Assembly (NCBI RefSeq): GCF_023073335.1
Contig: NZ_JADPJG010000002.1
Span: forward strand, 601,881-665,880
DNA: 64,000 bases
Reading direction: 5' to 3'
DNA from: Bradyrhizobium sp. 21
Lineage (GTDB): Bacteria; Pseudomonadota; Alphaproteobacteria; Rhizobiales; Xanthobacteraceae
The notes below the pieces were generated by a model. It worked only from the letters and a program-made list of their open reading frames with translations, did not search any database and had not been told where the DNA came from. A program made the position numbers and the translations under genes. Within the stretch, counting starts at the first letter, position 1; each line of letters starts with the position of its first letter. This document shows positions 1-9,455 of the stretch, in pieces.

Positions 1-197
1 CGGCGTTAAATCCCGGTCTGCATTGCCGGCTCGGGGCGCCCGGCGAGAAGACTGCCATCAAGCTGCATGGGCCTTATCGGGCGCCGCTGTCGGTGACGCG
101 GATGGCCGATGAGTTCGGCTGGCGCGCGCGCTTCGGCTGCGCCGAGTCCGCCGCCGCGATGAACGCCTGGTTGACTGAGCACAAGGAGTGGATCTGA
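1..197 (+). CDS. C-terminal end of an NAD-dependent epimerase/dehydratase-like protein (partial)
   Basis: An open frame runs in from the window edge (first full codon at base 3) and stops with TGA at 195-197. The visible 64 residues include LSVTRMADEFGWRARFG and AMNAWL. I read these as the C-terminal helices of extended short-chain NAD-dependent epimerases/dehydratases, where they help close the substrate pocket. The Rossmann part is outside the window. The next gene starts one base after the stop, so the two are probably one operon. The family call rests on this short tail only; the reading frame itself is secure. Confidence 0.5.
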   Translation, partial: ALNPGLHCRLGAPGEKTAIKLHGPYRAPLSVTRMADEFGWRARFGCAESAAAMNAWLTEHKEWI

Positions 198-198
198 G

Positions 199-948
199 AT
201 GCGGCTGCAGGGGCGCACAGCCATCATCACCGGCGCGGGCTCGGGCATCGGCCGTGCCAGCGCAAAGCTGTTCGCAGAGGAGGGCGCGCATCTTGCCTTG
301 GTCGATCGCGATCCCGCGGGCCTTCAGGAAACGCTAGGCCTGGTAGGCGGGGCAACGATTCACGTCGGCGACGTCGGCGATGCCGGTTTCGCCGAGACTG
401 TCGTCGGCGATGTCGTGGCTCGGCAGGGGCAACTCGACGTTCTCATGACCGCCGCCGGCTTCTCTTGTGGCGGCACAGTGCTGACGACGAGCCCCGAAGA
501 CTGGGACGCCGTGTTTCGCACCAATGTCGGCGGCACCTGGCTGTGGGCGCGCGCCGCCGTACCGCAGATGCAGCGGCAGAAGAGCGGTTCGATCATCACG
601 CTTGCCTCGCAGCTCGCCATCGCCGGCGGCAAGGGCAACAGCGCCTATATCGCCGCCAAGGGTGCGATCATCAGCCTGACCCGCACGATGGCGGTGGATT
701 TCGCGACCGACGGCATTCGCGTCAACGCGATCGCGCCGGGCGCGATCGATACGCCGATGCTCCGCCGCAGCTTTGCCCGTCACGCCAATCCGGACGAGGT
801 TCGCGAAACCTCGCGCAACCGTCACGCCATGAAGCGGTTCGGTGAGGCCGAGGAGATCGCGCAGACCGCGCTGCATCTCGCCAGCGATGCGTCGTCCTTC
901 ACGACTGGCACCGTGATGGTGGTCGACGGTGGTTGGCTCGCCGCATGA
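199..948 (+). CDS. SDR family NAD(P)-dependent oxidoreductase
   Basis: This is a 249-residue classical short-chain dehydrogenase/reductase, the usual length. The cofactor motif TGAGSGIG is at residues 11-18. The catalytic triad is Ser137, Tyr150 and Lys154 (YIAAK), followed by the typical NAIAPGAIDTPM loop and a C-terminal VDGGW. It should oxidise or reduce an alcohol/ketone in the cytoplasm; the substrate cannot be read from the sequence. An AAGGAG ribosome site about 10 bases upstream supports the ATG at 199. Its stop overlaps the start of the flavin monooxygenase gene (ATGA), so the two are translationally coupled and probably act on the same substrate. Confidence 0.9.
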   Translation: MRLQGRTAIITGAGSGIGRASAKLFAEEGAHLALVDRDPAGLQETLGLVGGATIHVGDVGDAGFAETVVGDVVARQGQLDVLMTAAGFSCGGTVLTTSPEDWDAVFRTNVGGTWLWARAAVPQMQRQKSGSIITLASQLAIAGGKGNSAYIAAKGAIISLTRTMAVDFATDGIRVNAIAPGAIDTPMLRRSFARHANPDEVRETSRNRHAMKRFGEAEEIAQTALHLASDASSFTTGTVMVVDGGWLAA

Positions 949-2381
949 GTGACGCGCTGACCAAACTCGAAGCGGACGTTCGCGCCGATCTTTCGCGGAT
1001 CGCCCATCCCGGCGCCGCGTGGCTTCCGCCAAAGCCGGGACCGGACGGCAAGCCGGCGCTGGATGTGCTGATCGTCGGCGCCGGACAATCCGGCATCGCC
1101 ATCGGCTTCGGGCTGATGCGCTCGCGCGTCAGCAACATCCTGCTCCTGGACAAGGCCGAGGAAGGGATGGAAGGCCCGTGGCTCACCTATGCCCGCATGC
1201 CGACGCTGCGCAGCCCGAAGGATTGTACCGGTCCGGACCTCGATATCCCGAGCCTGACTTATCAGTCCTGGCACGAAGCCCGCTTCGGCCGGGAGAGCTG
1301 GCAGACGTTGGATCTGATCCCGCGCGGCCATTGGGCCGATTATCTGCTCTGGCTGCGGCGCACGATCGGCTTGCCCGTGCGCAACGAAAGTGAGCTCCTC
1401 GAGATTGCGCCCGCGGACAATGGTCTGCTCGCCGCGCATGTCAAACGTGCCGATGGCGCCGAGACGCTCTATGCGCGTAAGATCGTGCTGGCGACCGGGC
1501 AGGAGGGGATGGGCAGCTGGATGATCCCGGAGCCGCTCCGCGACCTGCCGGCCGGCTCAGTGGCAACCGTCGCAGACGACATCGATTTCGAAAACCTTCG
1601 CGGCAAACGCGTGGCGGTGATCGGCGCCGGCGCATCCGCCTTCGATAACGCAGCAACGGCGCTAGAGGCGGGCGCGTCCGACGTGCATCTGCTGTGCCGC
1701 AGGGCGCAGATCCAGCTGATCCAGCCTTATCGTTGGTTGACCTTTCGTGGCTTCCTCCGGCATCTGAGCGATCTCGATGATGCCTGGCGTTGGCGCTTCA
1801 TGCGCACCATCCTGGAAATGCGCGAAGGATTTCCGCAAGCGACTTATGATCGCTGCGCGCGTCACGCCAATTTCACGCTGCATGAGGCTGCGCCGGTCGA
1901 GGCTGTCAGGCAGACCGACGGTGGCATCGAATTGCAAACGCCGCGCGGCCTCGTCACGGCGGATTTTGTCATCTGCGGCACCGGCATCGACATGAACTTC
2001 GCCGAGCGGGGCGAGTTGCGCCGATTTGCCAGCAATATCGCGACATGGGCCGATCGCTATCAGCCGCCTGAGGACGAGCGCAACGCGCGGCTCGGCCGCT
2101 TTCCCTATCTCGCCGATGATTACGCCTTCACTGAGCGCGCGCCGGGCGAGACGCCGTGGATCTCCGAGATCCATCTCTTCGCCATCGCCTCCACCATGAG
2201 TTTTGGTCCCTCCGGATCGTCGATCAACGCGATGACGACCGCTGTCCCCAAGCTGGTGCACGGCCTGACGCGCGGCCTGTTCCGTGCCGATGTGGCCCGG
2301 CATTGGGCTTCGCTCGGCGCCTATGACGTGCCGCAGGCGGTGGTCACACGGCCAGCGCGAGACTTGGGGGAATCGCGATGA
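945..2381 (+). CDS. FAD/NAD(P)-binding flavin monooxygenase-like protein
   Basis: This 478-residue protein has two dinucleotide-binding motifs: GAGQSG at residues 45-50 for FAD, and GAGAS at 227-231 for NAD(P)H. This is the layout of flavin-containing and Baeyer-Villiger-type monooxygenases. Between them lie the aromatic-rich FAD-domain segments typical of the family. It probably oxygenates a small organic substrate; the exact reaction is unknown. I chose the ATG at 945, which overlaps the SDR stop as ATGA, over an in-frame TTG at 933. A dehydrogenase plus a monooxygenase in one transcript suggests stepwise oxidation of a ketone or alcohol (inference). Confidence 0.8.
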   Translation: MSDALTKLEADVRADLSRIAHPGAAWLPPKPGPDGKPALDVLIVGAGQSGIAIGFGLMRSRVSNILLLDKAEEGMEGPWLTYARMPTLRSPKDCTGPDLDIPSLTYQSWHEARFGRESWQTLDLIPRGHWADYLLWLRRTIGLPVRNESELLEIAPADNGLLAAHVKRADGAETLYARKIVLATGQEGMGSWMIPEPLRDLPAGSVATVADDIDFENLRGKRVAVIGAGASAFDNAATALEAGASDVHLLCRRAQIQLIQPYRWLTFRGFLRHLSDLDDAWRWRFMRTILEMREGFPQATYDRCARHANFTLHEAAPVEAVRQTDGGIELQTPRGLVTADFVICGTGIDMNFAERGELRRFASNIATWADRYQPPEDERNARLGRFPYLADDYAFTERAPGETPWISEIHLFAIASTMSFGPSGSSINAMTTAVPKLVHGLTRGLFRADVARHWASLGAYDVPQAVVTRPARDLGESR

Positions 2382-2415
2382 TTATCCATGCGCCGCCGCG
2401 ACGAAACCTCCACAA

Positions 2416-2456
2416 GCGCGCCTGATGAGACTGGCGCGCAACTTGCTTCTTTCTTA
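2416..2456 (+). terminator. Candidate rho-independent terminator after the SDR-monooxygenase pair
   Basis: A perfect 7-bp stem (GCGCGCC at 2416-2422, GGCGCGC at 2433-2439) with a 10-base loop is followed by a T-rich stretch at 2443-2456. It lies 35 bases after the monooxygenase stop and before the first peptide-type ABC operon, which it would separate transcriptionally. Confidence 0.5.
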
Positions 2457-2500
2457 AGCTGTCCTGCTGGCGTTGTTGTCGAAATTCTTGGGGAAAACGA

Positions 2501-4120
2501 ATGCGTTTTGTGTCTTTCAGGCCGGCATCCTCGGTGCTCGCCATCACCGCGTTGCTGCTCATCGCCGCCGCGCCTTCGCAAGCGCAAACCCGGGCGGAGA
2601 CATTGCGCTATGTGACCGGCGCATCCGTCAACACGCTCGATCCAAACATTCCGGGTTCGACGCGCGAGTCCTTTGCGCTGAGCATGAGCACCTACGACCG
2701 GCTGGTGGCATTCGGCCGCAAGCAGCTCAACGGCAAATGGGTGTTCGATCTCGACAAGATCACCGGCGAGCTCGCCGAATCCTACGACGTCAGTCCCGAC
2801 GGGCTGAAGCTGACGTTTCGCCTGCGCAAGGATGCCAAGTTCCAGGACGGCACGCCGGTGACCGCCGAGGACGTCAAATGGTCGCTCGACCGCTGCGTCA
2901 CCGCGCCGATCCTCGGCAAGGCGCAATTGCTGACGGGATCGTTGACGTCCGCCGACCAGTTCAAGGTCATCGACCCCCTCACGATCGAGGTGACGCTGCC
3001 CAAGCCCGACAAGCTCGCGCTGCCGAATCTCGCCACGGTCTACCCGATGATCATCAACTCGAAATTGGCCAAGGAGCATGCGACCGCGGAGGATCCCTGG
3101 GCGACCGCCTGGCTGAAGGAGCACACCGCAGGCAGCGGCGCTTATGTGATCGAGACGTTCAAGCCCGGCGAGCAGGTGATCATCAAGCGCAACGAGGACT
3201 GGAATCGCGGCACGCCCGACAAGCCGGCGTTCTTCAAGCGCGTGATCGTGCAGTCCGTGCCGGAACCGGCGACCCGCGCCAATCTGGTCGAGCGCGGTGA
3301 TGCCGATATCGTCGTCGATCTCCAGGCCAGCGACGTGCAGTCGCTCGAGGCCAAAGGCAAGCTCAAGGTGGTCTCGACGCCGCAATACAATTCGATCACC
3401 TTCGTCTCGATGAACAACCAGATCCCGCCCTTCGACAACGTCAACGTCCGCCGCGCCATTGCCTTCGCGCTGCCCTATGACGACATGTTCAAGGCCGCCT
3501 TGTTCGGCCGCGGTGCGCCGCTGTTCGGCGCGACCTGGCCGGACGGCAAGCCGCTGAACGGCATCTATCCGTTCCAGGCGCCGGTGAAGACCGATCTCGA
3601 CAAGGCGAGGGAATATCTCAAGGCCGCCGGGCTTCCCGAAGGCTTCTCGACCACCTTCAGCTTCAATGTCGGCCAGGCCTCGACCGCGGAGCCGATGGCG
3701 GCTCTGGTGAAGGAATCGCTTGCCAAGATCGGGATCAAGGTCGACATCCAGAAGCTGCCGGACGCGCAGATGTCGACGCAGATCAACGAGAAGAAGCTGC
3801 CCTTCTTCACCGAGGGCATCGTCGCCTGGCTGCCCTCGACCGACTACTTCTACCGCAACTTCTACACCGGCAATCAGCGCTGGAACTACAGCTCGATCAG
3901 CAATCCCGAACTGGTCGCGATCGCGCAGGAAGCCCGCTTCGAGCCGGACAAGGCCAAATACGAGGAGGATGGCCGCAAGCTCAACGCCATCCATTTCAGC
4001 GAGATGCCGCAGATCCCGCTGTGGCAGCCGAACCAGGACGCGGTGATGGCGTCGTCGATCGAGGGTTATACCTACGAGTTCCATCGTCAGGTCGACTACC
4101 GCGACGTCAGCCGCAAATGA
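2501..4120 (+). CDS. Peptide/opine-type ABC transporter substrate-binding protein (SBP_bac_5), system 1
   Basis: This 539-residue protein is a family 5 extracellular solute-binding protein of the DppA/OppA class. A Sec signal peptide is clear: a positive N-terminus, a hydrophobic core at about residues 11-24, and cleavage near SQA28. The mature protein starts with the class-typical LRYVTGASVNTLDPN and contains the RRAIAFALPYDDM segment common to the family. It binds its ligand in the periplasm and delivers it to the permeases encoded directly downstream. The ligand (di/oligopeptide, opine or other) cannot be read. It starts the first of two complete Dpp-like operons. Confidence 0.9.
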   Translation: MRFVSFRPASSVLAITALLLIAAAPSQAQTRAETLRYVTGASVNTLDPNIPGSTRESFALSMSTYDRLVAFGRKQLNGKWVFDLDKITGELAESYDVSPDGLKLTFRLRKDAKFQDGTPVTAEDVKWSLDRCVTAPILGKAQLLTGSLTSADQFKVIDPLTIEVTLPKPDKLALPNLATVYPMIINSKLAKEHATAEDPWATAWLKEHTAGSGAYVIETFKPGEQVIIKRNEDWNRGTPDKPAFFKRVIVQSVPEPATRANLVERGDADIVVDLQASDVQSLEAKGKLKVVSTPQYNSITFVSMNNQIPPFDNVNVRRAIAFALPYDDMFKAALFGRGAPLFGATWPDGKPLNGIYPFQAPVKTDLDKAREYLKAAGLPEGFSTTFSFNVGQASTAEPMAALVKESLAKIGIKVDIQKLPDAQMSTQINEKKLPFFTEGIVAWLPSTDYFYRNFYTGNQRWNYSSISNPELVAIAQEARFEPDKAKYEEDGRKLNAIHFSEMPQIPLWQPNQDAVMASSIEGYTYEFHRQVDYRDVSRK

Positions 4121-4133
4121 TGCCCGCAAATAA

Positions 4134-5183
4134 GTGGAGCTTCGAAAGGTGATGACCGGACTTGGCGCAACGATGGTGCGGGCGGGCAGGCGGCTTCTGT
4201 CCTCGCTGCCGGCATTGTTCGGTGTGCTGGTCTTCACCTTTCTGCTGATGCGCGTCCTTCCCGGAGACCCCGCGGTGTTCTTCGCCTCGGGGCCGAACGC
4301 CGGCAAGGAGGAGATCGAGCAGATCCGCAAGCAGATGGGGCTCGACAAGTCGGTGCCGGAGCAGCTCGTGTTCTATCTGTCCGACATCGGCCACGGCAAT
4401 CTCGGCCGCTCCATGATGACCGGGCAGCCGGTGCTGAAGGATCTGCGCGAGCGGCTGCCGGCCTCGCTGGAGCTCACCTTCACGGCGCTGCTGATCGCGT
4501 TGATCGCGGCGGTACCGCTCGGCGTGGTCGCGGCGCTGCGGCCGGGGTCGGCCATCGACCACGGCGTACGGCTGTTCTGCGCGCTCGGCGTCTGCGTGCC
4601 GACCTTCGTGTCGGGCCTGCTGTTGATCTATGTCTTCTACTATCTGCTCGGTCTTTCGCCTGACCCGACCGGGCGGATCGATGTCTTCACCTCGCTGCCG
4701 CCGCAGCGCACCGGTTTCCTGTCGATCGATTTCCTGCTCGCGGGAGATATCGAGGGCTGGTGGGCGGCCTGCAGGCAGTTGATCCTGCCGGCGGTGAGCA
4801 TGGCGCTGTTCGTCATCGCGCCGCTGGCGCGGATCACGCGTGCCTCGATGCTGGTCTCGCTCGGCAGCGACTTCGTGCGCACCGCGCGTTCGGTCGGGTT
4901 GTCCTGGCATAAGGTGGTCGTCACCTATGCGCTGCGCAACGCGATCCTGCCCGTCATCACCATCGCCGGCATCGTGTTCTCGACCATGCTGGGCGCCAAT
5001 GTGCTGGTGGAGAAGGTGTTCTCCTGGCCTGGCGTTGCCTCCTACGCGCTCGATGCGCTGCTGTCCTCGGACTATGCGCCGGTGCAGGGTTTCGTGCTGC
5101 TGATGGCGAGCATCTTCGTGCTGGTCAACCTGGTCGTCGATATCTGCTACGGCATCGCCGATCCCAGGGTGTCGATCGGATGA
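4134..5183 (+). CDS. DppB-like ABC transporter permease, system 1
   Basis: This is a 349-residue inner-membrane permease of the DppB/OppB class. It shows the N-terminal FLLMRVLPGDPA signature after the first membrane segment, the cytoplasmic ATPase-coupling (EAA) loop around FVRTARSVGLSWHKVV, and a C-terminal YGIADPRV tail. About six membrane helices are visible. The GTG at 4134 is taken as start. An in-frame ATG at 4152 is an alternative, but its AAAGG is too close to serve it well. It forms the transport channel with the next gene, whose start overlaps its stop by four bases. Confidence 0.88.
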   Translation: MELRKVMTGLGATMVRAGRRLLSSLPALFGVLVFTFLLMRVLPGDPAVFFASGPNAGKEEIEQIRKQMGLDKSVPEQLVFYLSDIGHGNLGRSMMTGQPVLKDLRERLPASLELTFTALLIALIAAVPLGVVAALRPGSAIDHGVRLFCALGVCVPTFVSGLLLIYVFYYLLGLSPDPTGRIDVFTSLPPQRTGFLSIDFLLAGDIEGWWAACRQLILPAVSMALFVIAPLARITRASMLVSLGSDFVRTARSVGLSWHKVVVTYALRNAILPVITIAGIVFSTMLGANVLVEKVFSWPGVASYALDALLSSDYAPVQGFVLLMASIFVLVNLVVDICYGIADPRVSIG

Positions 5184-6028
5184 CCAGCGCAACCCTCCGC
5201 CATTCGGTCTGGATTTTGCGCGGCAACCCGCTCACCGCCGTCGCCGCGACGGGCGTCCTGCTGTTCGTCCTGGTCGCGATCTTCGGGCCGTGGATCGTGC
5301 CGTATGATCCCGTGGTCTCCAATGTCTCGGAGGCGCTGCTGCCGCCGAGCGCTGCGCACATCGCCGGCACGGACCAGCTCGGGCGCGACGTGTTCAGTCG
5401 TCTCGTCATCGCAGCAAGGCTTGACCTGGCGATTGCGGTCTCCGCGGTCGGCATCTCCTTCCTGATCGGCGCCGTCGTCGGCTCTTTCTGCGGCTATGCC
5501 GGCGGCAAGCTCGATCGCGCGGTCGGCCGCTTCGTCGATGTCATGATGGCCTTTCCACTGTTCGTGCTGGCGATGGCGATGGTCGCGGCTCTCGGCAACC
5601 GGATCGAGAACATCGTGATCGCAACCGCGATCATCAATCTTCCGTTCTACATCCGCTTCGCGCGTGCCGAGGTCAACGTCCGGCGCAATGTCGGCTGGGT
5701 GGAGGCGGCGCGGGCCTGCGGCGAGAGCCATTTCTCGGTGGTGCTGCGCTTCCTGCTGCCGAACATCCTGCCGGCGATGGCGGTGCAGATCTCGCTCAAT
5801 CTCGGCTGGGCGATCCTGAACGCCGCCGGCCTGTCCTTCATCGGCCTCGGCGTCAAGCCGCCGACGCCGGAATGGGGCATCATGGTCGCGGAAGGCGCGC
5901 GCTTCATCTCGACCGGCAGGTGGTGGTTGGTGGCCTTTCCGGGCCTTGCATTGATGATGGCGGTGCTGTGCTTCAACCTGCTCGGTGACGGGATGCGGGA
6001 CATTCTCGATCCGCGTATGCGGACATGA
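5180..6028 (+). CDS. DppC-like ABC transporter permease, system 1
   Basis: This 282-residue permease is of the DppC/OppC class. It has an N-terminal membrane helix, the AGTDQLGRDVFSR motif typical of the family, several further helices, the EAA loop around WVEAARACGESHFSVVLRFL, and the GDGMRDILDPRM C-terminus. It overlaps the DppB-like gene by ATGA at its start and the ATPase gene at its end, so the three are translationally coupled. It pairs with the DppB-like protein to form the pore. Confidence 0.9.
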   Translation: MTSATLRHSVWILRGNPLTAVAATGVLLFVLVAIFGPWIVPYDPVVSNVSEALLPPSAAHIAGTDQLGRDVFSRLVIAARLDLAIAVSAVGISFLIGAVVGSFCGYAGGKLDRAVGRFVDVMMAFPLFVLAMAMVAALGNRIENIVIATAIINLPFYIRFARAEVNVRRNVGWVEAARACGESHFSVVLRFLLPNILPAMAVQISLNLGWAILNAAGLSFIGLGVKPPTPEWGIMVAEGARFISTGRWWLVAFPGLALMMAVLCFNLLGDGMRDILDPRMRT

Positions 6029-7695
6029 GCCAGTCTCTGCTCAGCATCGAGGACCTCCACGTCTCGTTCTCGACACGGCGTGGCATGGTCGAGGCCGTAC
6101 GCGGGGTCACGCTCGCGGTCGAGGCAGGCGAGATGCTCGGCCTCGTCGGCGAGAGTGGCTCGGGCAAGTCCGTCACCGGCTTTGCAACGACGCGGCTCCT
6201 GGATACGGCTGGCCGTGTCACCGCCGGAAAGATTCTCTTTCGCGGGCAGGACGTCACCAAGCTCAGGGGCGACGACCTGCGTCAGCTCCAGGGCGCTGCG
6301 ATGTCGATGATCTTCCAGAACCCGCGGGCGGCGCTCAATCCGATCCGGGCGATCGGCCTGCAGATCGCGGACGCGATCCTCACCCACAAGCGGATATCGA
6401 AGGACGCCGCCCGCGCCGAGGCGCTCGACCTGTTGCGCGCGGTCCAGATCCGCGATCCCGAGCAGCGGATGAACGCCTATCCGCACGAGCTCTCCGGCGG
6501 CATGTGCCAGCGCGTCATGATCGCGATCGCGATCTCCTGCAATCCCGCGCTTCTGATCGCGGACGAGCCGACCACCGGCCTCGACGTCACCACGCAGAAG
6601 GTGGTGATGGACCTGCTGGCGGACATTGCCGCCGCGCGCGGCATGGCCACGATCCTGATCACGCACGATCTCGGGCTCGCGGCGCGATACTGCCGCCGCA
6701 TTGCCGTCATGGAGCACGGCCGCATCGTCGAGGAGGCAAGCCCGAAAACCCTCTTTGGCGCCCCGCGGCACGCCTACACGAAGCGCCTGGTTGCGGCATC
6801 CCCCACCGCGACCTCGCGCATCGAGGATCTCGTGACGGCGGAGGAGTGGGAACGCCACGCAGCCGTCGTGAGCAACGCCAGGCCGCCGGCCGCGCACGGC
6901 ACTCCGCCTTTGCTCGAGGTGCGGAAACTCGCAAAACGTTTCGACCAGGGGTCCGCGGCGGTTGCGGACTTCTCTATGACGATGGCCGGCGGTGAGAGCG
7001 TCGGGCTCGTCGGCGAATCCGGGTCCGGCAAGAGCACGACGTCGCGCATGATCTGCCGTCTGATTGATCCGAGCGAAGGCGATATCGTGTTCGAGGGACA
7101 GTCGATCGGTCATGTGGCATCGCGCGACTTTCACCGCTCGCGCTTTCGCAAAGACATCCAGATGGTATTCCAGGACCCGAACGAGAGCCTTAACCCGCGC
7201 TTCACCGCTTTCGACTGCATCGCCCATCCCCTGATGCGGCTCGCCGGTCTCCGAGCGGGCAAAGAATTGTGGCAGCGGGTGGAGGAATGCGCCGAGCGCG
7301 TGGGACTGCCGCTGGATCTTTTGCCGCGCTTTCCGCATCAGCTCTCCGGCGGCCAGAAGGCCCGCGTCGGCATCGCGCGCGCCATCGCCTGCCGGCCGCG
7401 GCTCCTGGTGCTGGACGAGCCCACGGCCGCGCTCGATGTCTCCGTGCAGGCGGTGGTGCTGCAACTGCTCGACCGCTTGCGGCGCGAGAACGATATCGCG
7501 TTGCTGTTCGTCAGCCACGATCTCAACGTGGTGCGCATGCTCTGCGACCGCACCATCGTGCTGCGCAATGGCGGCATCGTCGAGCAGGGGGAGAGCCGGG
7601 CGCTGTTCGACAATCCGAAAACGGACTACACGCGCAAGCTGGTCGAGGCGATCCCCCATTTCGAGAGCGGACCGGCAATGGCGACCGCTCTTTGA
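6025..7695 (+). CDS. Fused DppD-DppF-type ABC transporter ATPase, system 1
   Basis: This 556-residue protein joins two ABC ATPase domains in one chain. Domain 1 has Walker A GESGSGKS at residues 42-49 and the LSGGM signature. Domain 2 has Walker A GESGSGKS at 330-337 and LSGGQKARVGIARAI. Each has a DEPT Walker B and the switch His in the THDL or SHDL motif. Dpp/Opp systems usually use two separate ATPases (DppD and DppF); here they are fused, as in GsiA/YejF-type proteins. The fused protein powers the permease pair encoded just upstream. It is the last gene of system 1. Confidence 0.9.
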   Translation: MSQSLLSIEDLHVSFSTRRGMVEAVRGVTLAVEAGEMLGLVGESGSGKSVTGFATTRLLDTAGRVTAGKILFRGQDVTKLRGDDLRQLQGAAMSMIFQNPRAALNPIRAIGLQIADAILTHKRISKDAARAEALDLLRAVQIRDPEQRMNAYPHELSGGMCQRVMIAIAISCNPALLIADEPTTGLDVTTQKVVMDLLADIAAARGMATILITHDLGLAARYCRRIAVMEHGRIVEEASPKTLFGAPRHAYTKRLVAASPTATSRIEDLVTAEEWERHAAVVSNARPPAAHGTPPLLEVRKLAKRFDQGSAAVADFSMTMAGGESVGLVGESGSGKSTTSRMICRLIDPSEGDIVFEGQSIGHVASRDFHRSRFRKDIQMVFQDPNESLNPRFTAFDCIAHPLMRLAGLRAGKELWQRVEECAERVGLPLDLLPRFPHQLSGGQKARVGIARAIACRPRLLVLDEPTAALDVSVQAVVLQLLDRLRRENDIALLFVSHDLNVVRMLCDRTIVLRNGGIVEQGESRALFDNPKTDYTRKLVEAIPHFESGPAMATAL

Positions 7696-7747
7696 TCTCC
7701 GGTCGAGCCAAAAAGCGGTGATATCCCGCTGGCGAGGGCCGGGTTAC

Positions 7748-7763
7748 TGGCATACCATTTGCA
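7748..7763 (+). promoter_or_regulatory. Candidate sigma-54 (RpoN) -24/-12 promoter
   Basis: The sequence TGGCATACCATTTGCA matches the RpoN consensus TGGCAC-N5-TTGC. Exactly ten bases separate the invariant GG (7749-7750) from the invariant GC (7761-7762). The transcription start would be near 7774, about 60 bases before the ATG of the second binding-protein gene. RpoN promoters need an activator such as NtrC, so nitrogen-controlled uptake is a reasonable inference. I did not identify an enhancer site. Confidence 0.65.
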
Positions 7764-7836
7764 AGCTAACGGACTTCGGTTTCACCTGCCCTTGGCCAAC
7801 GAATGGCTGGCATCACGACATTACTGGGAGGATTTC

Positions 7837-9438
7837 ATGGATCGCAGGACCGTATTGAAGGGACTGGCCGGCGCGGGCGGTCTGGCCTTGACCGGCATCT
7901 CGGCTCCGGCGCTTTCGCAAGGCGCTTCGGCCCGCACCCTGCGTTTCGTGCCACAGGCCAACCTCGCCAATTTCGACCCGATCTGGGGCACGCAATACGT
8001 GGTGCGCAATGCGGCGGCGCTGGTCTGGGACACGCTCTATGGCATCGATTCAACACTGACGCCACAACGGCAGATGGTCGAATCCGAGCAAGTGAGCGAC
8101 GACGGCACGATCTGGACGTTCAAGCTTCGGCCAGGACTCAAGTTTCATGACGGCGAGCCGGTTCTGAGCAAGGACGTCGTTGCGAGCCTGACGCGCTGGG
8201 CCGCGCGTGATCCGATGGGCCTGATGCTCAAGGGGCTGCAGCAGGAGCTCACGGCCGTCGACGACCGCACCTTCAAATGGGTATTGAAGCAGCCTTTCCC
8301 GAAGATGCTCTACGCGCTCGGCAAGAACAATTCGCCTTGCGCCTTCATCATGCCGGAGCGCATCGCGCAGACCGACCCATTCAAGCAGATCGGCGAGTAT
8401 GTCGGCTCCGGGCCGATGAAGTTCGCGAAGGGCGAGTGGGTGCCCGGTGCGAAAGCCGTGTTCGAGAAATTCGCCGACTATGTGCCGCGGCAGGAGAAGG
8501 CGTCATGGCTTGCCGGCGGCAAGCAGATCCTGGTCGATCGCGTCGAATGGATTGTGATGCCGGATGCGGCGACCGCTGCGGCTGCGCTGCAAAACGGCGA
8601 GGTTGACTGGTGGGAGAGCCCGATCGCGGATCTCGTGCCTGTCCTGAAGAAGAACAAGAACATCAGCGTCGATATCGGCGATCCCCTCGGCAATATCGGC
8701 TCGTTCCGAATGAACTTCCTGTATCCGCCCTTCAACGACGTGCGGGCGCGTCGCGCGGTGTTGATGGCGATGAACCAGGAAGACTATATGCGCGCGATCG
8801 TCGGCGACGACAATTCGCTCTGGAAACCGCTGCCTGGCTTCTTCACGCCGGATACACCGCTCTATAGCGAAATGGGCGGTGATATCCTGAAGGGTAAGCG
8901 CAATCTTGACGCGGCCAAGAAGCTGCTCGCGGAGAGCGGCTATTCCGGTCAGCCGGTCACCTGCCTCGTGGCGCAGGACCAGCCGATCACCAAGGCGCAG
9001 GGCGACGTCACCGCGGACCTCCTGAAGCAGCTCGGCATGAATGTCGACTTCGTCGCGACCGATTGGGGCACGGTCGGCTCCCGCCGCGCCGCGAAGACCC
9101 CGCCGGGACAGGGTGGCTGGAATATGTTCCACACCTGGCATGCGGGCGCGGACTGCACCAATCCGGCGCCCTACACCGCCATTCGCGCCAATGGCGACAA
9201 GGCGTGGTTCGGCTGGCCCAACAGCCCCGCCACCGAAAAAGAGGTCACGTCCTGGTTCGAGGCCAAGAACATCGACGAGGAGAAGGCCGCCATCGGTCGC
9301 CTCAACAAGGCGGCGATGGATGATGTCGTCTATGCGCCGACCGGCTTCTTCCTGAGCTACACCGCCTGGCGCAAGAACATCTCCGGCATTGCCAAGGGAC
9401 CATTGCCCTTCTTCTGGGGTGTATCGAAGTCCGCATGA
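7837..9438 (+). CDS. Peptide-type ABC transporter substrate-binding protein, system 2, with Tat-like signal
   Basis: This 533-residue protein is a family 5 solute-binding protein. Unlike its system 1 counterpart it begins with a twin-arginine motif (DRRTVLKG) followed by a hydrophobic stretch and ALSQG, so export by Tat is likely. The mature part starts with LRFVPQANLANFDPIWG, typical of the family. The ATG at 7837 is chosen because a strong GGGAGGA lies at 7826-7832; an upstream in-frame TTG at 7759 overlaps the sigma-54 element and is rejected. It is the first gene of a five-gene importer operon. Confidence 0.88.
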   Translation: MDRRTVLKGLAGAGGLALTGISAPALSQGASARTLRFVPQANLANFDPIWGTQYVVRNAAALVWDTLYGIDSTLTPQRQMVESEQVSDDGTIWTFKLRPGLKFHDGEPVLSKDVVASLTRWAARDPMGLMLKGLQQELTAVDDRTFKWVLKQPFPKMLYALGKNNSPCAFIMPERIAQTDPFKQIGEYVGSGPMKFAKGEWVPGAKAVFEKFADYVPRQEKASWLAGGKQILVDRVEWIVMPDAATAAAALQNGEVDWWESPIADLVPVLKKNKNISVDIGDPLGNIGSFRMNFLYPPFNDVRARRAVLMAMNQEDYMRAIVGDDNSLWKPLPGFFTPDTPLYSEMGGDILKGKRNLDAAKKLLAESGYSGQPVTCLVAQDQPITKAQGDVTADLLKQLGMNVDFVATDWGTVGSRRAAKTPPGQGGWNMFHTWHAGADCTNPAPYTAIRANGDKAWFGWPNSPATEKEVTSWFEAKNIDEEKAAIGRLNKAAMDDVVYAPTGFFLSYTAWRKNISGIAKGPLPFFWGVSKSA

Positions 9439-9455
9439 TCGTGCGATAAGACCAG

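Noticed and set aside
2321..4348. Long open frame on the minus strand under the binding-protein gene
   Set aside because: It lies fully antisense to a clear SBP gene, has no domain and is explained by high-GC codon use. Similar antisense frames at 5647-7659, 42200-44467, 55126-56913 and 58310-60052 were dropped for the same reason.
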